Assembly: GCA_024277855.1 (NCBI GenBank)
Contig: JAJRUJ010000078.1
Span: 1 to 38,162, forward strand
From: Candidatus Zixiibacteriota bacterium
GTDB lineage: Bacteria > Zixibacteria > MSB-5A5 > WJJR01 > JAJRUJ01
Direction of reading: 5' to 3'
Length of the DNA stretch: 38,162 nt
Below the pieces are notes generated by a model. The model saw only the letters and a program-made list of their open reading frames with translations. It had not been told where the DNA came from and did not search any database. Both the position numbers and the translations under genes were made by a program. Below are positions 25,243-33,387 of this stretch, piece by piece. How positions within the stretch are numbered: the stretch's first letter is position 1; each line of letters opens with the position of its first letter.

Positions 25243-25560
25243 TTAGCCCCTTTGGGGAGCCATCGGCCCCTCAACTTCGGGTTCCAGCCGCCGGTCGACG
25301 ATCCGGTAGACGCGGTCGGACCGGCGGGCGAGGTCCGGATTATGAGTCGCAATCAACAATGCGCGACTATCCCTGTCTCTTAATACGCTCAAGAGTTCGT
25401 GAAGTCGCACGGCATTTTGCTCATCGAGATTGCCGCTGGGTTCATCGGCCAAGATTATTGCCGGCGAGCCGACCAGCGCCCGCGCCACCGCGACCCGCTG
25501 TTGCTCCCCGCCGGAAAGGGTTCCGGGTCGATGGTCGGCGCGGTCGGCCAGTCCGACCAG
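25243..25560 (-). pseudogene. lolD: LolD-type ABC ATPase, C-terminal part after an in-frame TAA
   Basis: 106 codons that continue without a frame change from the N-terminal part at 25561-25992. They contain the ABC signature LSGGEQQR, Walker [14 protein letters not shown] and the H-loop (LLIATHNPD). The only obstacle is TAA 25561-25563. The first in-frame GTG (25486-25488) lies after the signature motif, so independent translation would give a useless fragment. Without the stop the protein would be 249 residues, close to LolD length. Confidence 0.8.
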
Positions 25561-25992
25561 TTACAGAGCACGACCGGCCTCCGCCAGCGCTTCTTTTGAC
25601 TCAGTCTCCCGCACCAGAAGCGGCATGGCCACGTTCTCCAACGCCGTAAATCCCGAAAGCAAATGATGAAACTGAAAGACAAAGCCGAGTTTTTCGTTGC
25701 GCAGGCGCGCCCGGTCATCGTCGGCCAGCGCGTAGGGATTTGAACCGGCCAGTTCAACAGTCCCCTCACTTGGCGGATCGAGTGCGCCGATCATATGCAA
25801 CAGCGTCGACTTACCCACCCCGCTCGGCCCGATAATCGAGACCATCTCGCCCTCGGCGATGGTCAACTCGACATCGCGCAGGACCTCAAGCGTCCCACCC
25901 GGCGCATCGAAGACTTTAGTCAGTCCGCGAACACGGCAGATATCCGCGTTTTGTCCGTGCGATGTTTTTGCCTTGTCAATTACCATTATCAC
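25561..25992 (-). CDS. lolD: LolD-type ABC transporter ATPase, N-terminal part
   Basis: 143 codons with Walker [10 protein letters not shown] and the Q-loop region ([21 protein letters not shown]), a wording typical of LolD/MacB ATPases. It would power release of lipoproteins from the inner membrane together with the LolC-type permease encoded upstream. The frame stops at TAA after ...LAEAGRAL, where LolD homologues continue ...(E)-L-V-G-L-x-x-R-x-x-H-x-P. Exactly that follows here after the stop. The start is GTG 25992 or ATG 25986; neither has a good ribosome site. There is a 178-base gap to lolC without an obvious promoter. Confidence 0.85.
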   Translation of the reverse strand: MIMVIDKAKTSHGQNADICRVRGLTKVFDAPGGTLEVLRDVELTIAEGEMVSIIGPSGVGKSTLLHMIGALDPPSEGTVELAGSNPYALADDDRARLRNEKLGFVFQFHHLLSGFTALENVAMPLLVRETESKEALAEAGRAL

Positions 25993-26170
25993 ACACTTTG
26001 GGTTTGTCCGTTACCGCCCGGCGGGATGTCTGACCGGCTGTGGGCCTCTGTTGGCTATACGCTCACGAGCGGGGATATTTTCCCTGATTCAGCCGATTTA
26101 TTGACATCCCCGGTCTCTACCTATTAGACGATCAACGAACGACCACCGTTACACGTTTTCCCCATTACCT

Positions 26171-27400
26171 TTATTCGAGCCGGAATATTTCCACCGGATA
26201 CAGCTTGGCCGCGCGGCGCGCGGGGTAAATTGTCGCCAAAAATGAGATAACCAACGACACTCCGGCAATTAGCAGCACGTCCGGCGCCTGCACCACTATC
26301 GGCAGTGAGTCGATAAAATAGATTTCCGCCGGCAGCGGGATCAAATCAAAGGTATGCTGCAACCAACACAGCAACAGTCCGACACCCGTGCCCAGCACCG
26401 TACCGAATACGCCGATTAATGTCCCCTCGATGATAAAAATCCGCGTGATCCCTTTGGTCGCCGCGCCCATGGCCTTAAGGATCGCAATATCCTTGCGCTT
26501 GTCGATCACAATCATAATCAACATCGAGATAATATTAAACGCCGCCACCGCGACAATCAGACACAGCGCAAGAAAGAGCGCATATTTTTCCAGTTTCATC
26601 CAGGAGAACAAACTCTTGTGCATCCGCATCCAATCGGTGGCAAACAGCGGCGGCCCCAGCGCCTCTTCCAATTGGTGCGCGGTCTCACCGGCGGTCTCCC
26701 AATCGTCGGTCATTACCTGGAACCCGGTCACCCGGTCACCAAGCAAAAACAAATTCTGCGCATCGGTCAGATGGATATAACACAGATTGGCGTCATACTC
26801 ATACATCCCGGTCTCGAACATCCCGGAGACGACAAATTTCATCACTTTCGGCGAAAGCGTCATCGCCCCCAGGTCCTGTCCCCGCATCGAAAACAGGAAT
26901 ACTTCGTCGCCGATATCGGCATCCAGCCGTTCGGCAAGGGTTACTCCCAGCAGAATCTGACGCCGTTCAAGTGAATCGCGGCCGAGGGCATATTGGCCAT
27001 AAACGATCGCCTCTTTGAGGCGGGTAACATACTGCTCTTTCTCCGGTAAAATCCCGCGGACGACCAACCCGTCGTTTTCGGTCGCCGAAGAGATTGCCGC
27101 CTTATATAAAATAAACGGCGCGGCTGCCAGCACATGGGGTTGGGCGACAATGGTCGATTCAACTTCAGCGATATTGTCAATCCCCTCGGAGAATGCGTCG
27201 AAAATTGAAACATGCGCGGTAGTGTTGACAATCCGTTCCTTAACCGTGCTTTCGAACCCGTTCATCATCGCCAGGGCAAACGTCAGCGCCGCCACACCAA
27301 CGGTGATCCCCAAAATAGCAATCAACGTGATAATCGAAATAAACCCTTCTTTTTGCCGCGACCGCAGATACCGTCGGGCAATGAAGAGTGAGTAGCCCAT
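26171..27400 (-). CDS. lolC: lipoprotein-releasing ABC transporter permease, LolC/LolE family
   Basis: 409 residues. One N-terminal transmembrane helix (SIITLIAILGITVGVAALTFALAMM) is followed by a ~230-residue periplasmic domain and three C-terminal helices, the LolC/LolE/MacB plan. The start SLFIARRYLRSR is typical of LolC/E, and DKRKDIAILKAMGA is the conserved cytoplasmic coupling segment. With one permease gene and one ATPase gene it may work as a homodimer, as in bacteria with a single LolF-like permease; alternatively a second permease is elsewhere. It follows lysS by 63 bases. Confidence 0.9.
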   Translation of the reverse strand: MGYSLFIARRYLRSRQKEGFISIITLIAILGITVGVAALTFALAMMNGFESTVKERIVNTTAHVSIFDAFSEGIDNIAEVESTIVAQPHVLAAAPFILYKAAISSATENDGLVVRGILPEKEQYVTRLKEAIVYGQYALGRDSLERRQILLGVTLAERLDADIGDEVFLFSMRGQDLGAMTLSPKVMKFVVSGMFETGMYEYDANLCYIHLTDAQNLFLLGDRVTGFQVMTDDWETAGETAHQLEEALGPPLFATDWMRMHKSLFSWMKLEKYALFLALCLIVAVAAFNIISMLIMIVIDKRKDIAILKAMGAATKGITRIFIIEGTLIGVFGTVLGTGVGLLLCWLQHTFDLIPLPAEIYFIDSLPIVVQAPDVLLIAGVSLVISFLATIYPARRAAKLYPVEIFRLE

Positions 27401-27463
27401 GAAAATTTATGTCCCTTCCGGTCGCATGGTGGGGAAAAGGATCACGTCGCGGATCGACGGCGC

Positions 27464-28870
27464 TCAGGTCAACAGCATCACCAACCGGTCGACCCCAAAC
27501 CCGACTCCACCGGTGGGGGGCAGACCGTACGAAAGCGCGCGGAGATAATCCTCGTCCATCACATGCGCTTCATCGTCCCCTGCCTCGGCCTCTCTGCCCT
27601 GCGATTCGAACCGCGCCTTCTGGTCATCGGGATCGGTTAACTCTGAAAAGGCATTGCCGACTTCCTTGCCGCCGATGAATAACTCGAACCGCTCGGCGAG
27701 GGTATCGTCCTCCCGATGCGCCTTGGCCAGCGGGCTGATCTCCCGGGGATGGTCGATAATAAAGACCGGCGTATCGATTTTTGGCTCGACCGCATGGGAA
27801 AACACCGCATCGATTATCTGCCCGCGTGTTTTCTTGTCTGCAACATCCACGCCGGCCGACTCGGCCATCTTTTTGGCCTCCTCGACGGTACAGGAGGAAT
27901 AATCGTGCCCCGTTTCCTCTTTGATCGCCTCGAGTAGTCGTCGACGCGGCCAGTCACCGGAAATGTCGATTTCTTTCTCGCCAACCTGCAAAGTTTCCGA
28001 ACCACGAACCTCGCGGGCGACATATAAAATCAACTCGCGGAACAAGTCCATAATATCATGATAATCCAGATAGGCCGCATAGAACTCGACCATCGTAAAT
28101 TCGGGATTGTGTTCGCGGTCCATTCCCTCATTGCGGAAATCCTTGCAAACCTCATACACCCGATCCAGCCCGCCGACGATCAGACGTTTGAGATACAACT
28201 CGTCGGCGATCCGCAGATACAGTTTCAGATCCAGCGTGTTGTGATGGGTGACAAACGGCCGGGCCGCCGCCCCACCATATAACGGCTGCAACACCGGCGT
28301 TTCAACTGCCAGAAAGCCCCGGTCGTCCAAAAACCGCCGGATCGATTTCAGCGTTTTGGCCCGCGCCTCAAACACGGTTTTGACCTCCGGATTGACAATC
28401 AAATCCAGATACCGCCGGCGGTAGCGGATATCCACATCGGTCAGTCCATGCCATTTTTCAGGCAGGGGAAGCAGCGATTTGGCCAGCATCTCGAATGAAC
28501 TGACTTTGACCGTAATCTCACCGCGTTTGGTCCGGAATACTTCGCCGCCGGCCCCGATCATATCGCCGATATCGAAATCCCGAAATATCTCAAATTGTTC
28601 GTCGCCGATATCATCTTTGCGGAGATAGCACTGCAACTGGCCGGTCCGGTCCTGGATATGAAAAAAACTGGTCTTGCCATGCCCGCGAATCGACATGATC
28701 CGTCCGGCGACGGCCACTTGTTTGCCTTCCAGTTCATCAAAACTGCCGGTTACTTCAGCGTTGTAATGCGAGCGCTGGTAGGCGTAGGGATACGGATTGA
28801 TCCCACGTGCCCGCAGACGGTCGAGTTTTTCACGGCGATGGCCGATCGGGTCGGATCTTTCTTCGGTCAC
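27464..28870 (-). CDS. lysS: lysyl-tRNA synthetase, class II
   Basis: 468 residues from GTG 28870. The frame is open to 28966, but the promoter at 28904-28932 lies inside that extension, GGGGGAG precedes the GTG, and the product then begins like other LysRS proteins (HRREKLDRLRARGINPYP). The OB-fold anticodon-binding domain (VAVAGRIMSIRGHGKTSFFH) is followed by the class II core with motif 2 FRNEGMDREHNPEFTMVEFY and motif 3 GGVGFGVDRLVM. Full length. It heads lysS-lolC-lolD. Confidence 0.96.
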   Translation of the reverse strand: MTEERSDPIGHRREKLDRLRARGINPYPYAYQRSHYNAEVTGSFDELEGKQVAVAGRIMSIRGHGKTSFFHIQDRTGQLQCYLRKDDIGDEQFEIFRDFDIGDMIGAGGEVFRTKRGEITVKVSSFEMLAKSLLPLPEKWHGLTDVDIRYRRRYLDLIVNPEVKTVFEARAKTLKSIRRFLDDRGFLAVETPVLQPLYGGAAARPFVTHHNTLDLKLYLRIADELYLKRLIVGGLDRVYEVCKDFRNEGMDREHNPEFTMVEFYAAYLDYHDIMDLFRELILYVAREVRGSETLQVGEKEIDISGDWPRRRLLEAIKEETGHDYSSCTVEEAKKMAESAGVDVADKKTRGQIIDAVFSHAVEPKIDTPVFIIDHPREISPLAKAHREDDTLAERFELFIGGKEVGNAFSELTDPDDQKARFESQGREAEAGDDEAHVMDEDYLRALSYGLPPTGGVGFGVDRLVMLLT

Positions 28871-28903
28871 AACTCCCCCGGGTGAATGCTTCAATTCGCG
28901 GGG

Positions 28904-28932
28904 AATATACTCCCGCGCATGGTTCCAATCAA
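28904..28932 (-). promoter_or_regulatory. promoter of lysS
   Basis: Minus strand: TTGATT, 17 bases, TATATT. The expected start is about 27 bases before the GTG start codon of lysS. Confidence 0.65.
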
Positions 28933-29032
28933 TACGGGATATTGGTCGAATTGTGAGTTTTGGCAAGTTCTTGAGCAGACCCAGGCTGGTGCCCCACCGA
29001 GAAAGATGTCATTACCCGTTTTTTAATCAGAA

Positions 29033-29067
29033 GTCGTGTGGCCACCCCAAACTCGCTTTGGGGTGGG
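29033..29067 (+). repeat. REP-like hairpin, copy 1
   Basis: GTCGTGTGG followed by CCACCCCAAA, a 5-base loop, and TTTGGGGTGG. Copy 2 at 29987-30020 is nearly identical in the same orientation; copy 3 at 30582-30614 is inverted. It opens the accessory island behind the lysS promoter. Confidence 0.85.
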
Positions 29068-29180
29068 AAACGAAAGGCAAAATGATTGACAAGACTATAC
29101 TTGGATTTAACTTGTTACCGTCCACGCTTTTGAGGTGACAACAACTGACCGTGAGATGCAATTCTGAGGGGATGATAGGA

Positions 29181-29981
29181 ATGAGTCAACCTATTGAAGA
29201 AGAACAAAAATAAATCAAGCGCAGACGTGAAGTTTCGATCCGATTCCTCCAGAATTTCTTAGATTTCGCCACCCACACTCCTTCGACGACGGCTAGGATC
29301 ATTTCAGCCAAGTTTCGACGTACTCATTCAGTAAAACTAAGGAAATTACTGATTACAAAACTATTCTCCGAATACACTTCATCATTCGAACTCCTGGGAG
29401 CGCTATGTTTAGCGCTACAGCAGAGAAAAGCGCAGGATTTCATCGAGACGCTTTCCACGTATACTACACGAGAAGTCCGTCAGTTTTATGAAAATATTTA
29501 CTATGACTCGAATACTTTTGATTTAATGGAATTTGCAGAATTTCCGTCACTTGCCGATCTTAGGAAGCAAACAACCAATCCTGAATTGCTAAATGCCTTT
29601 GAGTACAGCGGCGTCGCGCTTTCGCGCCGGGTGCGCCAAGCAGCAGCTCTGCTCGGTGAATCAGGTTTTGTAACAGGACATATTCATAACAAGGTCAAAC
29701 ACGGATGCCTTTTCGTGGATGATCCAGAGATTATGAGAGATTACTACTCCTACGGAGATAACTGGCAGGCAGAAGATCGTGAAAACAGGGTGTACGTCAT
29801 TCCACGGGTGAAATTTGACAAGTCGAGTGGCCAGAGTCGGATGGACCGGCCTCCCGCTGTGTTAGATGCGACAGAGGAGTTTGCCCACAAGTTCGTGGTT
29901 AATACGCGTGAGCTTTGTCGATCGGCGCGCGAAATCATCGCGATGTCAATCGAGTTGAATAAGTTGGGGCTTCTTTGGTGA
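29181..29981 (+). pseudogene. unknown gene interrupted by one in-frame TAA at codon 11
   Basis: ATG 29181, preceded by GAGGGGATGATAGGA, opens a frame MSQPIEEEQK, meets TAA 29211-29213, and then stays open in the same frame to TGA 29979-29981: 266 codons in all. The first ATG after the stop is 29526, which would give 151 residues and discard 104 well-formed codons. The product is mixed alpha/beta-looking, rich in charged residues, with no signal peptide or membrane helix. Segments such as FVTGHIHNKVKHGCLFVDDPEIM and the C-terminal helix are distinctive, but I do not recognise the family. AT-richer than the flanking chromosome and framed by REP-like hairpins, so probably acquired. It may be a passenger of the transposase downstream or an unrelated accessory gene. 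Confidence 0.55.
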
Positions 29982-29986
29982 TGAAT

Positions 29987-30020
29987 GTCGTGTGGCCACC
30001 CCAAACTCGTTTTGGGGTGG
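29987..30020 (+). repeat. REP-like hairpin, copy 2, overlapping the transposase ribosome site
   Basis: Stem CCACCCCAAA (29996-30005) with TTTGGGGTGG (30011-30020). The ribosome site GGAGGT (30019-30024) of the following gene begins within the last two bases of the stem. Confidence 0.85.
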
Positions 30021-30029
30021 AGGTAGATC

Positions 30030-30578
30030 ATGAAAAATAAGCGTGTCCATTTCAATATACCAGGCCATATCCACGAGCTAACATTCTCCTGCTATCAGAG
30101 GCGTCCATTCCTGCGCAATGAATCCTATTGTCAGTATCTTGCTGATGCAATTAACCAGGCATGCGGAACACACAGTATTGAAGTCTGTGCATATGTCTTC
30201 ATGCCTGAACATGTTCATCTGTTGTTATATCCAACAATTGAGGAATACTCCATTGCTGAAATCTCGAAAAGTATCAAGCAATCATGCGCTCGCAGAGTCA
30301 TGATCCATTGCCGAAAAAACGATCCGGGACAGATGCGATATTTCGCCACCGGATTGACTTCGAAACCATATCGGTTTTGGCAGGGTGGTGGTGGGTACGA
30401 CCGGAATATTACCAAGCAGACCACATTGATAACTGTGATCAATTATATCCATGCAAATCCAGTCAGACGCGGCTTGGTGGAATCGCCTGAAAAATGGCAT
30501 TGGTCCAGTTTTCGGGATTGGAACGATCTTGGGGAGGGACCAGTCAAGGTTGACAGGGAGAGTATTCCCATGATCTGA
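30030..30578 (+). CDS. REP-associated tyrosine transposase (RAYT, Y1 family)
   Basis: 182 residues. It has the HUH motif HVH at 61-63 within FMPEHVHLLLYP and the nucleophile candidate Y139 in VINYIHANPVRRGLV, followed by WHWSSFRDW, all typical of the RAYT branch of IS200/IS605-like single-strand transposases. RAYTs nick and join REP hairpins and are usually single-copy domesticated genes. Here REP-like hairpins lie immediately before (copy 2) and after (copy 3, inverted), the classical RAYT/BIME layout. Translation starts at ATG 30030 with GGAGGT 5 bases upstream. Appears intact. Confidence 0.93.
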   Translation: MKNKRVHFNIPGHIHELTFSCYQRRPFLRNESYCQYLADAINQACGTHSIEVCAYVFMPEHVHLLLYPTIEEYSIAEISKSIKQSCARRVMIHCRKNDPGQMRYFATGLTSKPYRFWQGGGGYDRNITKQTTLITVINYIHANPVRRGLVESPEKWHWSSFRDWNDLGEGPVKVDRESIPMI

Positions 30579-30581
30579 AAT

Positions 30582-30614
30582 CCCCCCCAAACAAGTTTGG
30601 GAGGGCCACACGAC
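30582..30614 (-). repeat. REP-like hairpin, copy 3 (inverted)
   Basis: The reverse strand reads GTCGTGTGGCC followed by CTCCCAAAC / GTTTGGGGG, the same head as copies 1 and 2 with compensating differences in the stem. It begins 3 bases after the transposase stop codon. Confidence 0.85.
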
Positions 30615-30777
30615 CGAAATCCCAGGATGTTGGTTTCATTATGGCCCCAATCATAAATGTAATACCCCAAAGCATTTTAATAGCAATCCGAATGCCGAGG
30701 TTGACTAAATCTGCTAAGGGCAACTCTCACAATCCCGCCGCAAACAGTAGCGTACCCGACAAAAACAAAGTATGCAC

Positions 30778-30810
30778 AAAAAAAGGTCAAGGCCGGTAAG
30801 GGCCTTGACC
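30778..30810 (-). terminator. rho-independent terminator of the nfn operon
   Basis: On the minus strand a perfect 10-bp stem GGTCAAGGCC/GGCCTTGACC with a 6-base loop is followed by seven T. It lies about 215 bases beyond the nfnB stop; the region between holds only repeats. Confidence 0.85.
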
Positions 30811-30857
30811 TGGGGTAGTGCATCTATATGAAAAATACAACTCTTGCGATTTTGTCC

Positions 30858-30883
30858 GGCGGATGTGTGAACATCCGCCCTAC
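30858..30883 (-). repeat. GTAGGG-hairpin repeat, variant copy C
   Basis: On the minus strand GTAGGG is followed by a perfect 9-bp hairpin with arms GGCGGATGT/ACATCCGCC. It has the same GTAGGG head and position (behind a minus-strand gene) as copies A and B, but a different arm sequence. Confidence 0.5.
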
Positions 30884-31024
30884 ATCTGTCACCCCTGCCC
30901 GGCACAAGCGGATGAACTCCGGCACGGGTCCATTTTAAGGTCCGAACTTACTTTTAATTGGTTTCTCGCCTTCGCGGGAATGACGGTTTGTTGTTTTCTG
31001 CTATCCCACGCCCGACCGCGTCCG

Positions 31025-32527
31025 TTACTTTTTCTCTTTCTTTTCTTTCTTCGCCTTTGAGGCCGGAACCGGGGCTTCCTCTTTCGGCAGGTCCAGACCC
31101 TTCTTATCGATCAGCCAGTTGTGTATCCCGCGCGCGGCGATTTTGGCCTGCCCCATCGCGAGGATTACTGTCGCGCCGCCGGTGATGATATCACCGCCCG
31201 CAAAGACACCGTCGACCGAAGTCATGCCGGTTTCGCCGCTGGCTTTCACGATGCCCCACTTATTGGTTTCCAGGCCGGGGGTCGCCTCGATAATCAGCGG
31301 GTTGACTCCGAAGCCGAGCGCGAAAACAACCGTATTGACATCGACCTCGAATTCCGAACCCTCGATCGGCAGCGGACGGCGGCGCCCGGATTCATCGGGT
31401 GCGCCCAGTTCCATCCGTTGCAGGACGGCTTTCTTGACGAAATAATTATCGTCGCCGATAAACTTGACCGGTGCAGTCAGCCACTCAAAATTGACGCCTT
31501 CCTGCATCGCGTGCTCGAGTTCTTCGTTGCGCGCGGGCGCCTCTTCGCGGGTACGCCGGTAATAGACGGTGACATCCTCCGGCCCCATGCGGATCGAGGT
31601 CCGCGCCGAATCCATCGCCGTATTGCCCGCGCCAAAAACGGCAACCCGTTTGCCACAGTATACCGGCGTGGCCGAATGCGGGAAATTATCGGCGCGCATC
31701 AGATTGAGGCGCGTGAGGTATTCGTTGGCCGAATAGACCCCGTTAAAATTCTCACCCTCCACACCCGGGAACCTCGGCAAACCCGCGCCGGTTCCCAGGA
31801 AGATAGCATCAAAGCCCATCTCGTCCATCAACTCCTGCGGGCTGGCCAGTTTGCCGATGACAGTATTCACATGGATTTCAACACCCATCTTTTCGAGATA
31901 GGCCAGTTCGGATTTGATCACATCGCCCGGCAGACGGAAACGCGGAATGCCATAAAACAACACCCCGCCCGGCTGGTGGAGCGCTTCGTAAACAACGACC
32001 TTATGGCCGCGTTTGGCCATTTCGGAGGCGACGGTCAGACCCGCCGGTCCGGAGCCGATGACCGCAACCCTGCAGCCGGTTTGCGGCGGGATAACCGGAT
32101 CGACAACCAGGTTATGCGAGCGTTCGTAATCGGCGACAAAGCGTTCGAGACGGCCGACGGCGACCGGGGTATATTTCTTGGTCAGTACACAGACATTTTC
32201 GCACTGATTTTCCTGCGGGCAAACCCGTCCGCAAATCGACGGGAGCACATTGGTTTCTTTGATTTTCTGCGCCGCCTTGGCGAATTCACCGCGCGTGACC
32301 AGTTTAAGAAAGGCCGGGATATCGATATTGACCGGGCAACCGTCGATGCAGTGCGGAATCCGGCATTGTAAACAACGGTTGGCCTCGGTAATTGCGGTCT
32401 CCTCGTCGTAGCCGAGTGGGACTTCGTCGAAATTATTCCGCCGGATTTCCGGTTTTTGTTCCGGCATCGGCTGGCGGGGAATTTTCATCCGCTCGCGCGG
32501 GGTCAATTCTTTCGGTTCAATTGCCAT
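31025..32527 (-). CDS. nfnB: NfnB-type large subunit, NADH/ferredoxin:NADP oxidoreductase (GltD-like)
   Basis: 500 residues. The N-terminal region binds two [4Fe-4S] clusters (CLQCRIPHCIDGCPVNIDIPAF and CGRVCPQENQCENVC). An FAD site follows (VAVIGSGPAGLTVASEMA), then an NADPH site (VAVFGAGNTAMDSARTS with YYRRTREEAPA), and C-terminal GGDIITGGATVILAMGQAK. Alone this could be the glutamate synthase small subunit. The adjacent PyrK-like gene and the absence of a large glutamate synthase gene point to NfnAB, which couples NADPH, NAD and ferredoxin by flavin-based bifurcation. A Lys/Glu-rich tail (SKAKKEKKEKK) is unusual. It starts 12 bases after nfnA. Confidence 0.9.
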   Translation of the reverse strand: MAIEPKELTPRERMKIPRQPMPEQKPEIRRNNFDEVPLGYDEETAITEANRCLQCRIPHCIDGCPVNIDIPAFLKLVTRGEFAKAAQKIKETNVLPSICGRVCPQENQCENVCVLTKKYTPVAVGRLERFVADYERSHNLVVDPVIPPQTGCRVAVIGSGPAGLTVASEMAKRGHKVVVYEALHQPGGVLFYGIPRFRLPGDVIKSELAYLEKMGVEIHVNTVIGKLASPQELMDEMGFDAIFLGTGAGLPRFPGVEGENFNGVYSANEYLTRLNLMRADNFPHSATPVYCGKRVAVFGAGNTAMDSARTSIRMGPEDVTVYYRRTREEAPARNEELEHAMQEGVNFEWLTAPVKFIGDDNYFVKKAVLQRMELGAPDESGRRRPLPIEGSEFEVDVNTVVFALGFGVNPLIIEATPGLETNKWGIVKASGETGMTSVDGVFAGGDIITGGATVILAMGQAKIAARGIHNWLIDKKGLDLPKEEAPVPASKAKKEKKEKK

Positions 32528-32539
32528 GATGTCTCCCCC

Positions 32540-33385
32540 CTATGCCTTCACCGTCTTGGCGGCGATTTCGGATTCATAAAGCTTCATGGCTTCGGCTTCC
32601 TGCGGCTTATAGGTGCGCTGACGCATCGTCAACTCGTTGTAGTCGACGAGATGACCGTCGAAATCCGGGCCGTCGTAGCAGGCAAACTTGATTTTGCCGC
32701 CGACAGTCACGCGGCAGGCACCGCACATTCCGGTGCCGTCAACCATGATCGCGTTGAGTGAAACCATCGTCGGGATATTTTTCGGCCGGGTCAGTTCAGA
32801 AACGGCACGCATCATCGGCACCGGACCAACCGCCAAAACCGCGCCGACATCCTCATGGGCCATGATATCGGCGAGAGCATCGGTGACCAAGCCCTTGCGG
32901 CCGTAAGAACCGTCGTCAGTAGTGATGAATACTTCGTCGCAGGCGGCGCGGAGGTCGTCCTCCAATAACACGAGGTTTTTGGAGCGCGCGCCGACGATGC
33001 CGACAACCCGCCGGCCCTTGGCTTTTTGTTCGAGCGCCGAGGGGATCACTGCGCCGGTGCCGTATCCGCCGCCGATCACCACCGCCGTACCGCCCTCGGT
33101 GAGATGGGTCTGGCGGCCGAGCGGTCCAACGACGTCCCTGATCGAATCGCCTACTTCCAGGTCGATCAGCTTGTTGCTGGTATAGCCGACGGCCTGGATA
33201 ATCAACCGCAGGGTGCCTTCCTTTTCATCCCAGCCGGAAATCGAAAGAGGGATGCGCTCGCCGGTTTCATCAAGCCGGACAATAACAAACTGGCCCGGCC
33301 GGATTTTTTTGGCGATCCACGGCGCCTCGACTTTGAACATCACCGTCTTCGGGGCCAGTTCTTCTTTGTAAACGATCTTGTGCAT
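32540..33385 (-). CDS. nfnA: NfnA-type small subunit (PyrK-like FAD/[2Fe-2S] protein)
   Basis: 281 residues. The FAD-binding barrel has the RIPLSIS motif, the NAD domain has VVIGGGYGTGAVIP, and the C-terminal [2Fe-2S] ligands are in DGTGMCGACRVTVGGKIKFAC, followed by a further GPDFDGH typical of NfnA/sulfide dehydrogenase beta subunits. It pairs with NfnB to form the heterodimer in which electrons from NADPH are split between NAD and ferredoxin. It lies 2 bases after the unknown upstream gene and 12 before nfnB, a tight operon. A role in pyrimidine synthesis (PyrK) is unlikely because no pyrD is adjacent. Confidence 0.9.
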   Translation of the reverse strand: MHKIVYKEELAPKTVMFKVEAPWIAKKIRPGQFVIVRLDETGERIPLSISGWDEKEGTLRLIIQAVGYTSNKLIDLEVGDSIRDVVGPLGRQTHLTEGGTAVVIGGGYGTGAVIPSALEQKAKGRRVVGIVGARSKNLVLLEDDLRAACDEVFITTDDGSYGRKGLVTDALADIMAHEDVGAVLAVGPVPMMRAVSELTRPKNIPTMVSLNAIMVDGTGMCGACRVTVGGKIKFACYDGPDFDGHLVDYNELTMRQRTYKPQEAEAMKLYESEIAAKTVKA

Positions 33386-33387
33386 AC

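Noticed and set aside
20847-29981. Reassignment of TAA to a sense codon
   Set aside because: TAA is the natural stop of many intact genes here (for example dxs, rplU, bamA, mcsB, lolC), each ending at its family's normal length.
31121-32371. A 416-codon open frame on the plus strand
   Set aside because: Fully antisense to nfnB, which has all its cofactor motifs.
31025-33385. Reading the pair as glutamate synthase small subunit plus PyrK
   Set aside because: No large glutamate synthase or pyrD gene is nearby, and the adjacency and cluster motifs fit NfnA-NfnB better.
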